From: an uncultured Lachnospiraceae bacterium
Lineage (GTDB): Bacteria; Bacillota; Clostridia; Lachnospirales; Lachnospiraceae
Length of the DNA: 44,964 nucleotides
Reading direction: 5' to 3'
Assembly: GCA_947630085.1 (NCBI GenBank)
Contig: CANRGP010000007.1
Span: 1-44,964 of the forward strand
Every line of letters begins with the position of its first letter. Position 1 is the stretch's first letter. A model generated the notes under the pieces. It was not told the DNA's origin and did not search any database. It saw only the letters and a list, made by a program, of their open reading frames with translations. The position numbers and the translations under genes were made by a program. Below are positions 33,379 to 41,239 of the stretch, piece after piece.

Positions 33379-33419
33379 GTATACTTGGGAAAGTATACAT
33401 GGGAGAACATACAAGGGGG
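33379..33419 (+). promoter_or_regulatory. Putative operator: palindrome within three 14-base repeats
   Basis: Three imperfect 14-base tandem repeats start at 33378: AGTATACTTGGGAA, AGTATACATGGGAG and AACATACAAGGGGG. The first two also create the perfect inverted repeat GTATACTT-GGGA-AAGTATAC (33379-33398), located just after the -10 box. The last repeat contains the ribosome site AAGGGGG, 14 bases before the ATG, an unusually long gap. Confidence 0.6.
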
Positions 33420-33433
33420 AAAAACAGAAAAAC

Positions 33434-34561
33434 ATGAATATACGCATAATCATTGAACCCGAATATCAGGGCTCTTTCTGGTGTAAGGAAACCATAAAGG
33501 GATTATCCAATCAGGCTTATCTGCGCAAGATCCAGCTTACAGAAATCGGGGAACCGGATATCCGGCAGCTAAAGGGAGGCAGACCTGGGGAGATCATCAC
33601 CATCATTGGCACCTCGATCAACTGGATCAATCGTATCGCCTCCCTGATTCAGGAAAAAGGATGCCTGTGTCTTCTGGTGACCGGCGACCAGAACTCCAAC
33701 GAGCTGAACCGCACGAACATTCTTCTTTTGGACTATCAGAACAGTATGTATACGCTCCTGTCACATCTGCGGGACGCGGGAAACGAGCGAATCGCGCTGT
33801 TCGGCGTCAACCCGAGTTCTTATGCGGATTCCGTCAAAAAAACATATTTTCCATGGAAAGACGATATTTACTACAATTACGGTTCCATCGCCAACTGTAC
33901 CGAGCAGATCCTGGACAGAATCGAGAATTATTCCGCAGTAATCTGCGTCAATGATACCGCCGCTGTCTATCTTCTCCAGTTTCTTCTGAAAAGAGGGGTG
34001 CGGATCCCCGATAACCTTCATCTGATCAGCTTTGGCGATTCCTTTCTGTCCAGGCTCATGTCTCCTTCGATCAGCAGCGTCGAACAGGATTTCCGTGTCC
34101 TGGGCGAAGAAGCCGTTCACGTCTGTTCTTTCCTAGTTAAGAACCCGATGCTCACTGTCAACGCTTTCATAAAATGCCCTTTACGTATCCGGGATTCTAC
34201 CATGGTGGACGGATTTCCGCCTGTCTCGGACTACCGGAGCCCGGAATCCCCGGATATCAATTTCTATGAGGATGAGGACGTAGTCACCATACAAACTTTA
34301 AACCGCCTCCTGGTAGAAAGCGACGAACTGGATATGGAGATCCTCCAATGCCTCCTCAACGGGGACACCCAGGAAAAAACCGCCGAGCGGATGAATCTGT
34401 CCCTGTCGTCCCTGCGCTATCGCATCCGCAAGCTGCGAACCTATTTCCCCGGTATCTCGCAAAATGAACTGCTGCATCTTATCCGGTACTATCTCCCCAC
34501 AGGGGCCCTGGCCCGGGCAGGGGAACAGAAAAAGGAAGAAAATCGGGAAAAAAACAGCTGA
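33434..34561 (+). CDS. Regulator: LacI-type sensor with C-terminal HTH
   Basis: This cytoplasmic protein of 375 residues starts directly with a periplasmic-binding-protein-like sensor domain of the LacI/GalR type (residues about 1-255). Typical parts are AGNERIALFGVNP, YSAVICVNDTAAVYLLQFL, RIPDNLHLISFGDS and LMSPSISSVEQDF. The LacI N-terminal helix-turn-helix and hinge are absent. Instead a helix-turn-helix lies near the C-terminus (about 296-345): ILQCLLNGDTQEKTAERM followed by LSLSSLRYRIRKL, similar to LuxR- or PucR-type domains. The promoter lies just upstream, so an N-terminal domain has not simply been missed. It is transcribed away from the surface operon, and the palindromes in its own promoter suggest autoregulation. 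It is the best candidate for controlling the two operons; the inducer would be a sugar. Confidence 0.75.
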   Translation: MNIRIIIEPEYQGSFWCKETIKGLSNQAYLRKIQLTEIGEPDIRQLKGGRPGEIITIIGTSINWINRIASLIQEKGCLCLLVTGDQNSNELNRTNILLLDYQNSMYTLLSHLRDAGNERIALFGVNPSSYADSVKKTYFPWKDDIYYNYGSIANCTEQILDRIENYSAVICVNDTAAVYLLQFLLKRGVRIPDNLHLISFGDSFLSRLMSPSISSVEQDFRVLGEEAVHVCSFLVKNPMLTVNAFIKCPLRIRDSTMVDGFPPVSDYRSPESPDINFYEDEDVVTIQTLNRLLVESDELDMEILQCLLNGDTQEKTAERMNLSLSSLRYRIRKLRTYFPGISQNELLHLIRYYLPTGALARAGEQKKEENREKNS

Positions 34562-34604
34562 TATGCCCGCCCTGGAAATGAACTGAGGATATGACGCGTG
34601 TCTA

Positions 34605-34633
34605 TGGACAAAAATCAGATTTTATGATAAGAT
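34605..34633 (+). promoter_or_regulatory. Sigma-A promoter of the DUF4190 gene
   Basis: TGGACA (34605-34610) and TAAGAT (34628-34633) are separated by 17 bases, about 70 bases upstream of the start codon. It gives the DUF4190 gene its own transcript separate from the regulator. Confidence 0.7.
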
Positions 34634-34703
34634 AGGGCTGTGCTTTTCATATATACCCGGGAACCGTATGACCGGGATATCCGGAGGAACGGAGGATAAT
34701 GCG

Positions 34704-35081
34704 ATGGATAACTATAATATACAGGAGGAAAGTCCGCAGGCGGCTCCTTCCGAAACCAATTCCCTTGCAGTAGCCTCCCTGGTTTTCGGGATCCTGGCGC
34801 TGATCTCCTGCTGCTGCAGCCCGCTGGTTCAGTTTCCGCTCGCGGTGACTGCCATCGTGTTGGTTATCCTTTCCAAGAAGGGACGTCCCTTTAACGGATA
34901 CTCCGTAGCGGGCCTGGTTCTTTCCATCATCGCTATCCTGATGAGCCTTTTCATGACGCTGATGATCGGTCTTATCCGAAGCCCCCAGTATCAGGAGATC
35001 CTTAACAGTCCTCAGTTCCAGGAGCTTTACGAGGAGATCTATGAATCCATATACGACGAGCTTCCCGATGAGGCGAAATGA
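34704..35081 (+). CDS. DUF4190-type small membrane protein
   Basis: This protein of 125 residues has a short polar N-terminus, then two hydrophobic segments (SLAVASLVFGILALIS and FPLAVTAIVLVILS), a short loop GRPFNGYSVAGLVL and a third segment ending in an acidic tail. The repeated pattern ASLVFGI and AGLVLSI is the DUF4190 signature. The family is widespread in Gram-positive bacteria and has no established role. The ATG at 34704 has GGAGG eight bases upstream; an ATG 12 codons earlier lacks a good site. It is convergent with the DUF2752 gene, and no terminator is obvious in the 57-base gap. Confidence 0.78.
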   Translation: MDNYNIQEESPQAAPSETNSLAVASLVFGILALISCCCSPLVQFPLAVTAIVLVILSKKGRPFNGYSVAGLVLSIIAILMSLFMTLMIGLIRSPQYQEILNSPQFQELYEEIYESIYDELPDEAK

Positions 35082-35138
35082 CCTTGACTTTTCCTGCAGG
35101 GGTTCGGCTTCTGCCCGGCGTCCGTCCGGCTCCGCCCG

Positions 35139-35483
35139 TCACCAGCCAGGCATCAGATCGATCCCGCAGACTGCCAGCATATAGTTCTTCAGCACCCAGT
35201 TGACCATAACAAGGGCCGCTCCGACCGCGATCACCGCTCCGTACCGTTTCAGGTGAAAGCGTTCGTTGCCGGTCCTTTTTGCAATCAGATAGCCTGCGGC
35301 TTCCACGGCCGTCATAAGTACGATATAGAATACCAGCGGATGGCAGCGGATACTGGTCAGGATCCTTCCGTGAAGAAGGTGCCACACCGCCCGCGTCCCT
35401 CCGCAGCCGGGGCAGTAATAGCCCGTAAGCAAACGAAACAGGCAGGGATGCCCCTGCCTGATGAATGATTCCCAGACGCTCAT
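35139..35483 (-). CDS. DUF2752 membrane protein
   Basis: This protein of 114 residues has the DUF2752 signature CPGCGGTRA (about residues 24-32) before the first of about two to three hydrophobic segments (FYIVLMTAVEAAGYLI; YGAVIAVGAALVMVNWVL). The family is found in many Firmicutes and Bacteroidetes; its function is not established. The two Cys could bind metal or form a disulfide. The ATG overlaps the homoserine dehydrogenase stop (ATGA at 35480-35483), so translation is coupled and it is the last gene of that operon. Confidence 0.82.
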   Translation of the reverse strand: MSVWESFIRQGHPCLFRLLTGYYCPGCGGTRAVWHLLHGRILTSIRCHPLVFYIVLMTAVEAAGYLIAKRTGNERFHLKRYGAVIAVGAALVMVNWVLKNYMLAVCGIDLMPGW

Positions 35484-36742
35484 TCTTCCACACGGAGGGT
35501 CTGGATCAGCCGGTTTCCCTCCGCCTCAGCCGCCCTTGCCAGGGCCGCGGACGCCTCCGCGAAGCGGCTCTCGCTCATGGGCTCCGTAAGAAGGCCGTAC
35601 TCTCCGTCCAAACCGTCCGCCGTCACGACCCGGCAATCCCCAAGGTACTCCCGGGCCGTACCCGCGCAGATCCCGGGATCTCCGGCATCCCGCGCACACT
35701 GCCCGGACAGCCGCAGGAAAAAGCGGCGGCGCAGATCCCCTATCGGCTCGATCGGCTGCGGATCGGCGCTCCAGCCTGCCAGGACATTGGTATCCGGATT
35801 GGACGCTTCCTCGATCATATCGGCCACCACCGCGCTGGCAGTCTGCAGCTTGCCCGCGCCGCTTCCGTAATACATACTTGTCCCCAGCATATTGCTCCTG
35901 ATAAGGATCCCGTTGTAAACGCCGCTCACGCTGTGAAGAGGATTGTCGCGGCCCGCCATTACAGGGGCGACCCAGGCATAGACCCGGTCCCCCTCTATCC
36001 GGCTGGATCCCAGAAGGCGGATCGCCATTCCGAGCTTGTCCGCATAGAGATGATCCTCCGCCGTGATCCCGGTGATCCCCTCCGTATGGATGTCCTCGTA
36101 ATGGATCTCCTTCCCGGTGACCAGGGCCGTAAGAATGGCAATCTTGCGGCAGGTATCATGCCCCTCCACATCGGCGGTCGGATCCTGTTCGGCATAGCCC
36201 AGCCTCTGGGCCTCCTTCAGGGCCGCATCAAAAGCGGAGCCCTCCTTGCTCATCTTGGTCAGGATATAATTTGTCGTTCCGTTGAGGACTCCGGTGATCT
36301 CGCTGATCGTTTCCCCCGCCAGGCAGCGGTAAATCGTCCGGATAATGGGGATCCCGCCGCCCACGCTCCCTTCAAACTGAAAGTTCACGTTCTTCTCGCG
36401 GGCGATCCGGAGAAGCTCGGAGCCGTGGGCCGCCACTAGCGCCTTGTTGGAGGTCGCTACGTGTTTTCCGGCTTCCAGACAGGCTTTCACAAACGGATAG
36501 GCCGGGTTCAGCCCACCCATAGTCTCTACCACCAGCCTGACCTCCGGATCGGACACGATAACGGAAAAATCATGAACGACCTTGTCCTCCGCGGGGCTCC
36601 CGGGGAAATCCCGCAGATCCAGCACATATTTCACCTCGATCTCCTGCCCGCAGGCAGCCTTTATCCTGTCCCTGTTGCCGTAAAGCACCTCGTATACGCC
36701 GGAACCTATGGTTCCGAATCCCATGATAGCCGCATAGATCAT
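35480..36742 (-). CDS. hom: Homoserine dehydrogenase
   Basis: This cytoplasmic enzyme reduces aspartate-4-semialdehyde to homoserine with NAD(P)H, the branch point to threonine and methionine. The 420 residues include the Rossmann motif GFGTIGSG (8-15), NKALVA, GGGIPIIRTI and the substrate-binding DPTADVEGHD with the conserved Asp and Glu. The C-terminal region from about residue 345 is a short ACT-like regulatory domain that probably mediates threonine feedback. AGGGAG lies nine bases before the ATG. It lies six bases after the ACT-domain gene and overlaps DUF2752 by four bases. The length is normal for Clostridia. Confidence 0.95.
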   Translation of the reverse strand: MIYAAIMGFGTIGSGVYEVLYGNRDRIKAACGQEIEVKYVLDLRDFPGSPAEDKVVHDFSVIVSDPEVRLVVETMGGLNPAYPFVKACLEAGKHVATSNKALVAAHGSELLRIAREKNVNFQFEGSVGGGIPIIRTIYRCLAGETISEITGVLNGTTNYILTKMSKEGSAFDAALKEAQRLGYAEQDPTADVEGHDTCRKIAILTALVTGKEIHYEDIHTEGITGITAEDHLYADKLGMAIRLLGSSRIEGDRVYAWVAPVMAGRDNPLHSVSGVYNGILIRSNMLGTSMYYGSGAGKLQTASAVVADMIEEASNPDTNVLAGWSADPQPIEPIGDLRRRFFLRLSGQCARDAGDPGICAGTAREYLGDCRVVTADGLDGEYGLLTEPMSESRFAEASAALARAAEAEGNRLIQTLRVEE

Positions 36743-36748
36743 ACTCTG

Positions 36749-37192
36749 TTACTCCCTGCTGATAATTTTTACGGAATGGATCCCTCTCATCCCTTCGATT
36801 TCCTCCACCATGGCCGAAATATCCCTGGTGTCCAGCTGTACCTCCACGCTGAGCGTGACCGTCGCCAGACCGTTGACCGGAATGCTCTGGTGGATCGTCA
36901 GGATATTGGCCCGGTAATTGGCAACGATATGCAAAAGATCAGACAGCAACCCCTGCTCGTCATCCATGACGGTCACAAAAGTCACTGCCCTTCCCTTTGT
37001 ATTATCATAAAACGGAAAAATATCGTCTTTGTATTTGTAAAAGGAGCTCCGGCTGATCCCGACCGTCTCCGCCGCCTGGTGCACAGTCATGACCTTCTCC
37101 GACTCGAGAAGCCGCTTGGCCTCCACTACCTTGAGAAGGACTTCCGGAATCGCCTTTTTCGTCACCACATAATACTTATCCTGCTCTTTCAT
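36749..37192 (-). CDS. ACT-domain protein (PheB/UPF0735 type)
   Basis: This cytoplasmic protein of 147 residues has an N-terminal part with a helix-turn-helix-like pattern (MTVHQAAETVGISRSSFYKY, about residues 35-54) and a C-terminal ACT domain (about 70-147; VTFVTVMDDEQGLLSDLLHI and VNGLATVTLSVEV). ACT domains bind amino acids. The family is routinely found just before homoserine dehydrogenase in Firmicutes and is presumed to regulate amino-acid synthesis. The role of the HTH in DNA binding is inference. It is the first gene of the hom operon, with a strong promoter at 37241-37269. Confidence 0.88.
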   Translation of the reverse strand: MKEQDKYYVVTKKAIPEVLLKVVEAKRLLESEKVMTVHQAAETVGISRSSFYKYKDDIFPFYDNTKGRAVTFVTVMDDEQGLLSDLLHIVANYRANILTIHQSIPVNGLATVTLSVEVQLDTRDISAMVEEIEGMRGIHSVKIISRE

Positions 37193-37240
37193 ACCGTCCC
37201 CCGTGTCCGTCTGTTATGCACACTTGTATCCGTATGAAAG

Positions 37241-37269
37241 ATATTACCATAATCCGTCCGGAGATGCAA
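37241..37269 (-). promoter_or_regulatory. Promoter of the ACT-hom operon
   Basis: TTGCAT (37264-37269) and TAATAT (37241-37246) are separated by 17 bases on the minus strand, with a TATGG extension before the -10 box. The -35 box begins at the base directly after the prfB stop codon. Confidence 0.78.
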
Positions 37270-38383
37270 CTACTTTTTTTCCAGACGGCACCAGCGCAGA
37301 TACGCACTGATGAACGGGTCAATGGCCCCGTCCAGGACGGCATTTACATTTCCGCTCTCCTCGCCTGTCCGATGATCCTTCACCATTGTGTATGGCTGAA
37401 GCACATAGGAGCGGATCTGGCTTCCCCATGCGATATCCGCCACATCGCCGCGGATATCGGAAAGATTGGCTGCGTTTTCCTGCTGCTTGAGCAAAAACAG
37501 CTTGGACTTCAGCATCTGCATGGCCTTATCCTTATTCTGGAACTGCGAGCGCTCATTCTGGCACTGGACCACCACTCCTGTCGGAATATGGGTGATGCGC
37601 ACCGCCGAAGATGTCTTGTTGATGTGCTGGCCGCCGGCGCCGCTGGAGCGGTAGGTATCGATCCGCAGATCGTCCGGATCGATCTCCACATCCAGGTCCT
37701 CCTCTATATCCGGCATCACGTCACAGGACACAAAGGACGTCTGCCGCTTTCCGGCCGCGTTGAAGGGGGAAATGCGGACAAGACGGTGGACTCCGTGCTC
37801 CGACTTCAGATAGCCGTACGCGTTGTCTCCGTTGATCTGAACCGTTACCGATTTGATCCCGGCCTCCTCGCCGTCCAGATAATCCAGGACCTCGGTAGAG
37901 AAGCCCTTTTTATCCGCCCAGCGGCAGTACATCCGGTAGAGCATCCCGCACCAGTCGCAGGATTCCGTTCCGCCCGCGCCCGCATTCAGCCGCAGGATGG
38001 CGTTGCTGGAATCATACTGGCCGGAAAGCAGGGTGGAGATCCGCAGTCCTTCCAGCTCTTCAATAAATGTGTCCAGCATCTGGCGGATCTCAGGGATCAG
38101 CTCGGGGTCATTTTCCTCATAGCCCATCTCGATCATGACCTCGATGTCCTCATACTGGCGCTCCAGATCTTTGAAGCCTTCCACCGTATCCTTTAAATTC
38201 TTGGCTTCCTTCATGAGCTTTGTCGACCTGTCCGGGTCGTCCCAGAAGCCGGGCTCCTCCATGGAGCGGTCTAATTCCGCGATTCGTTTGACCTTGTTGT
38301 CCAGGTCAAAGTGAATCCCTCACTTCCACTAATGGTTTCTGATATGTCGATAACGTATACTTGAACTGATCAAGCTCAACCAT
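37270..38383 (-). CDS. prfB: Peptide chain release factor 2, programmed +1 frameshift
   Basis: RF2 recognises UGA and UAA stop codons and triggers peptide release on the ribosome. The gene is read in two frames. It starts at ATG 38381-38383 (MVELDQFKYTLSTYQ) with AAGAAGG upstream, and meets an in-frame TGA after codon 25 (DSL). A +1 shift on CTT continues with DLDNKVKRIAELDRS into the rest of the protein, giving 370 residues, normal for RF2. The anticodon-like SPF is in VRISPFNAAG and the catalytic GGQ is in SGAGGQHINKT. Taking the internal ATG at 38262 as the start would drop 41 residues. It follows secA by 103 bases, as in many Firmicutes. Confidence 0.96.
38305..38320 (-). promoter_or_regulatory. 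prfB frameshift signal
   Basis: On the minus strand AGGGATTCACTTTGAC places a Shine-Dalgarno-like AGGG and the slippery CTT-TGA-C at the same relative positions as in the E. coli prfB site AGGGGGTATCTTTGAC. When RF2 is scarce the ribosome shifts and makes more RF2, a known autoregulation. Confidence 0.95.
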
Positions 38384-38486
38384 TGTGTCACCTTCTTTCC
38401 TGTTTTAAAAATTTTGCGGTCTTATCTCTTCGCCGCCGCGGCGCCGGAAACGGCGCGGATCCCCGATGCCGTCCCCGCATCTTCAT

Positions 38487-41063
38487 CTATACGGGCTTGC
38501 GTCCGTGGCACTGCTTAAACTTCTTTCCGCTGCCGCAGGGGCAGGGATCATTGGGATATATCTTCTTTACTTCCTTGCGGACGGGCGTCCTTGCCACGCT
38601 GTCGTCCCGGTTGGTTCCGGTCACCTTTGCTGCCGGCTCCCTCTCCACCTTCTGCTCGACGCGGATATGGAAGAGGATCCGGACCGTATCCTCCTTCACC
38701 GCGGCGGTCATTCCGTCGAACATCTCATAGGCGCTCATCTTGTACTCCACAAGCGGATCCTTCTGCCCGTACGCCTGCAGGCCGATGCCCTGGCGGAGCT
38801 GCTCCATATCGTCGATATGGGACATCCACTTGTTGTCAATGACCTTCAAGAGCACCACGCGCTCGATCTCCCGGATCTGCTCCGCATCGGAGAATTCAGC
38901 CTCCTTGGCCTCATACAGCTTGATGGCGGCCTCCTTGAGCATATGCGTCAGCTCTTTCTTCTTCATATGCTGCTTCTGTTCATCCGTAAGCGTGATCTTC
39001 TCGAGGGGGATCAGCGGAAGGAGAAGGGAATTCAGCTCCTCCAGATCCCAGTTCTCCGCCGGCCCGTCTTCGCCGATAGCCATATCCACGGCGTGCTCCA
39101 CGATGTCCGTCACCATCTTCATGATCACGTCGCGCATATTGTCGCCGTCCAGAACCCGGCGGCGCTCCGCATAGATCACTTCGCGCTGCTCGTTCATGAC
39201 CTCATCGTATTTGAGCAGATTTTCACGGATCCCGTAGTTGTTGTTCTCGATCTTCTTCTGCGCCTTCTCGATGGCGTTGGAAAGCATCTTATGCTCGATC
39301 TGCTCTCCCTCCGGGACACCCAGGGCATTGAACATACTCATCAGGCGGTCGGAACCGAACAGACGCATCAGATCGTCCTCAAGAGAGATATAAAAGCGGG
39401 ACTCTCCCGGATCTCCCTGACGGCCGGAACGGCCTCGCAGCTGATTGTCGATGCGTCTGGCTTCGTGGCGCTCCGTGCCGATGACGCGGAGCCCTCCCGC
39501 CGCGCGGGCCTCCTCGTCCAGCTTGATATCCGTACCACGGCCGGCCATATTGGTGGCAATGGTGACCGCTCCGTGCAGTCCGGCATCGGCTACGATCTCC
39601 GCCTCCAGCTCATGGAACTTGGCGTTCAGAACCTTGTGGGGGATCCCGCGGCGGCTGAACATCTTGCTCAGCATCTCCGACGTCTCGATGGTGATCGTGC
39701 CCACCAGGATCGGCTGCCCCTTGGCGTGGGCCTCCTCCACCTCGTCCACCACGGCCTTGAATTTCTCCTTTTTGGTCTTATAAACCGCGTCGTCATGGTC
39801 CACGCGGATCACCGGCTTGTTGGTCGGGATCTCTATGGCGTCCATGGCGTAGGTATTCCGGAACTCCTTCTCCTCCGTCAGCGCCGTACCGGTCATGCCG
39901 GCCTTCTTGCGGAATTTATTGAAGAAGTTCTGGAACGTGATGGTCGCGAGGGTCTTGCTTTCCCGGCGCACATTTACGTGCTCCTTGGCCTCGATTGCCT
40001 GATGGAGGCCGTCGGAATACCGGCGTCCCGGCATGATGCGCCCCGTAAATTCATCGACTATCAGCACCTCGTCGTCCTTCACCACATAGTCCTTGTCCCG
40101 GTGCATCAGATTGTTTGCCCTCAGGGCAAGAATGATATTGTGCTGGATCTCCAGGTTCTCCGGATCGGCCAGGTTGTCTATGTGGAAGAACTCCTCCACC
40201 TTCCGGACGCCATCCTCGGTCAGGTTCACTACCTTGTCTTTTTCATTGACCACGTAGTCTCCGGTTTCCTCGATGTCCTCGCCCATGATGGCGTTCATCT
40301 TGGTAAATTCTCCCGATGCCTCTCCTCTCTGCAGCTGTCTGGCCAAAACGTCGCAGACCTCATAGAGCTTAGTGGATTTGCCGCTCTGTCCGGATATGAT
40401 CAGAGGCGTTCGGGCTTCGTCGATCAGAACCGAGTCCACCTCGTCGATGATGGCATAATCCAGGTCACGCAGCACCATCTGCTCCTTGTAAATGGCCATA
40501 TTGTCTCTCAGATAATCGAAGCCCAGCTCGTTATTGGTCACATAGGTGATGTCGCAGGCGTAGGCTTTCTTTCTCTCCTCGGAGGTCATGGAATTCAGGA
40601 CCACGCCCACGGTCAGTCCCAGGAACTCGTGGATCCTCCCCATCCACTCGGCATCACGCTTCGCCAGGTAATCGTTGACCGTGACGATATGGACGCCCTT
40701 GCCCGCCAGGGCATTCAGATACGCCGGGCAGGTGGAAACCAGCGTTTTTCCTTCACCGGTCTTCATCTCGGCGATCCTTCCCTGATGGAGGACGATGCCT
40801 CCGATCAGCTGCACCGGAAAATGCTCCATGTTGAGCGTGCGCCGCGCCGCTTCACGCACCACCGCAAACGCCTCCGGGAGGATGTCGTCCAGAGTCTCTC
40901 CCTTCTCCAGCCTCTCTCTGAATATCTTTGTTTTGCCCCGCAGCTCCTCGTCGCTGAGCTTCAGCATATCCGGCCTCATAGCGACGATTTTATCGACTAT
41001 GGGATATATGAGCTTCAGTTCCCGCTGGCTGTGGGTTCCAAATACTTTTTCTATGAGATTCAT
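38487..41063 (-). CDS. secA: SecA preprotein translocase ATPase
   Basis: SecA is the motor that drives unfolded preproteins through SecYEG; it acts at the inner face of the membrane. The 858 residues are normal length. Walker A lies in [11 protein letters not shown], the Walker B/DEAD-like box in [17 protein letters not shown], and helicase motif VI-type residues in [13 protein letters not shown]. The C-terminal zinc-binding motif [14 protein letters not shown] is intact. I chose the ATG at 41061-41063 ([12 protein letters not shown]), with AGGAG eight bases upstream; a GTG three codons earlier would overlap that site. It has its own promoter and precedes prfB. Many exported proteins of the accessory locus would use it. 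Confidence 0.97.
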   Translation of the reverse strand: MNLIEKVFGTHSQRELKLIYPIVDKIVAMRPDMLKLSDEELRGKTKIFRERLEKGETLDDILPEAFAVVREAARRTLNMEHFPVQLIGGIVLHQGRIAEMKTGEGKTLVSTCPAYLNALAGKGVHIVTVNDYLAKRDAEWMGRIHEFLGLTVGVVLNSMTSEERKKAYACDITYVTNNELGFDYLRDNMAIYKEQMVLRDLDYAIIDEVDSVLIDEARTPLIISGQSGKSTKLYEVCDVLARQLQRGEASGEFTKMNAIMGEDIEETGDYVVNEKDKVVNLTEDGVRKVEEFFHIDNLADPENLEIQHNIILALRANNLMHRDKDYVVKDDEVLIVDEFTGRIMPGRRYSDGLHQAIEAKEHVNVRRESKTLATITFQNFFNKFRKKAGMTGTALTEEKEFRNTYAMDAIEIPTNKPVIRVDHDDAVYKTKKEKFKAVVDEVEEAHAKGQPILVGTITIETSEMLSKMFSRRGIPHKVLNAKFHELEAEIVADAGLHGAVTIATNMAGRGTDIKLDEEARAAGGLRVIGTERHEARRIDNQLRGRSGRQGDPGESRFYISLEDDLMRLFGSDRLMSMFNALGVPEGEQIEHKMLSNAIEKAQKKIENNNYGIRENLLKYDEVMNEQREVIYAERRRVLDGDNMRDVIMKMVTDIVEHAVDMAIGEDGPAENWDLEELNSLLLPLIPLEKITLTDEQKQHMKKKELTHMLKEAAIKLYEAKEAEFSDAEQIREIERVVLLKVIDNKWMSHIDDMEQLRQGIGLQAYGQKDPLVEYKMSAYEMFDGMTAAVKEDTVRILFHIRVEQKVEREPAAKVTGTNRDDSVARTPVRKEVKKIYPNDPCPCGSGKKFKQCHGRKPV

Positions 41064-41114
41064 CTCTTTCACTCCTGCCGATCGTCAATACTTGTTTTTA
41101 GTACAATCTCTGTT

Positions 41115-41143
41115 ATTGTACCACCAACCGCGCATTTATTCAA
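41115..41143 (-). promoter_or_regulatory. Sigma-A promoter of secA
   Basis: TTGAAT (41138-41143) and TACAAT (41115-41120) are separated by 17 bases on the minus strand, 52 bases upstream of the start codon. Confidence 0.8.
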
Positions 41144-41207
41144 CCGGATAAAAACGTATTTGCAAAATAATTCTCATCGGAGCGGCATCTTTTCCCGATC
41201 CGCACAC

Positions 41208-41230
41208 AAAAAAGAGGCGGCCGCTTTTTT
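41208..41230 (-). terminator. Terminator after the maltodextrin operon
   Basis: AAAAAAG and CTTTTTT flank a GC core (GG/CC pairs with one mismatch, loop around 41218-41221), and runs of T are present for both directions. It lies ten bases after the lacI stop and separates this operon from secA. Confidence 0.78.
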
Positions 41231-41239
41231 GGCCGTTCT

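Larger units (their letters stand above)
33048..33433. other. Divergent regulatory region, no gene
   Basis: This 386-base gap between the ARH gene and the regulator holds, from left to right, the ARH ribosome site (33058-33063), a palindrome GAAAATTTTC (33107-33116), the ARH promoter with the shared element (33137-33196), a strong hairpin (33221-33234), a stretch from 33240 to 33332 in which I see nothing, and the regulator promoter with two inverted repeats (33333-33398) and a tandem repeat. No small gene was found. Confidence 0.7.

Noticed and set aside
5171-34561. A mobile element carrying the accessory locus.
   Set aside because: No integrase, transposase, tRNA att site or terminal repeats were seen, and promoters and ribosome sites look like those of the core genes; horizontal transfer remains possible but is not shown.
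38262-38383. Nonsense mutation or sequencing error in prfB.
   Set aside because: The context matches the conserved RF2 frameshift site at every key position.
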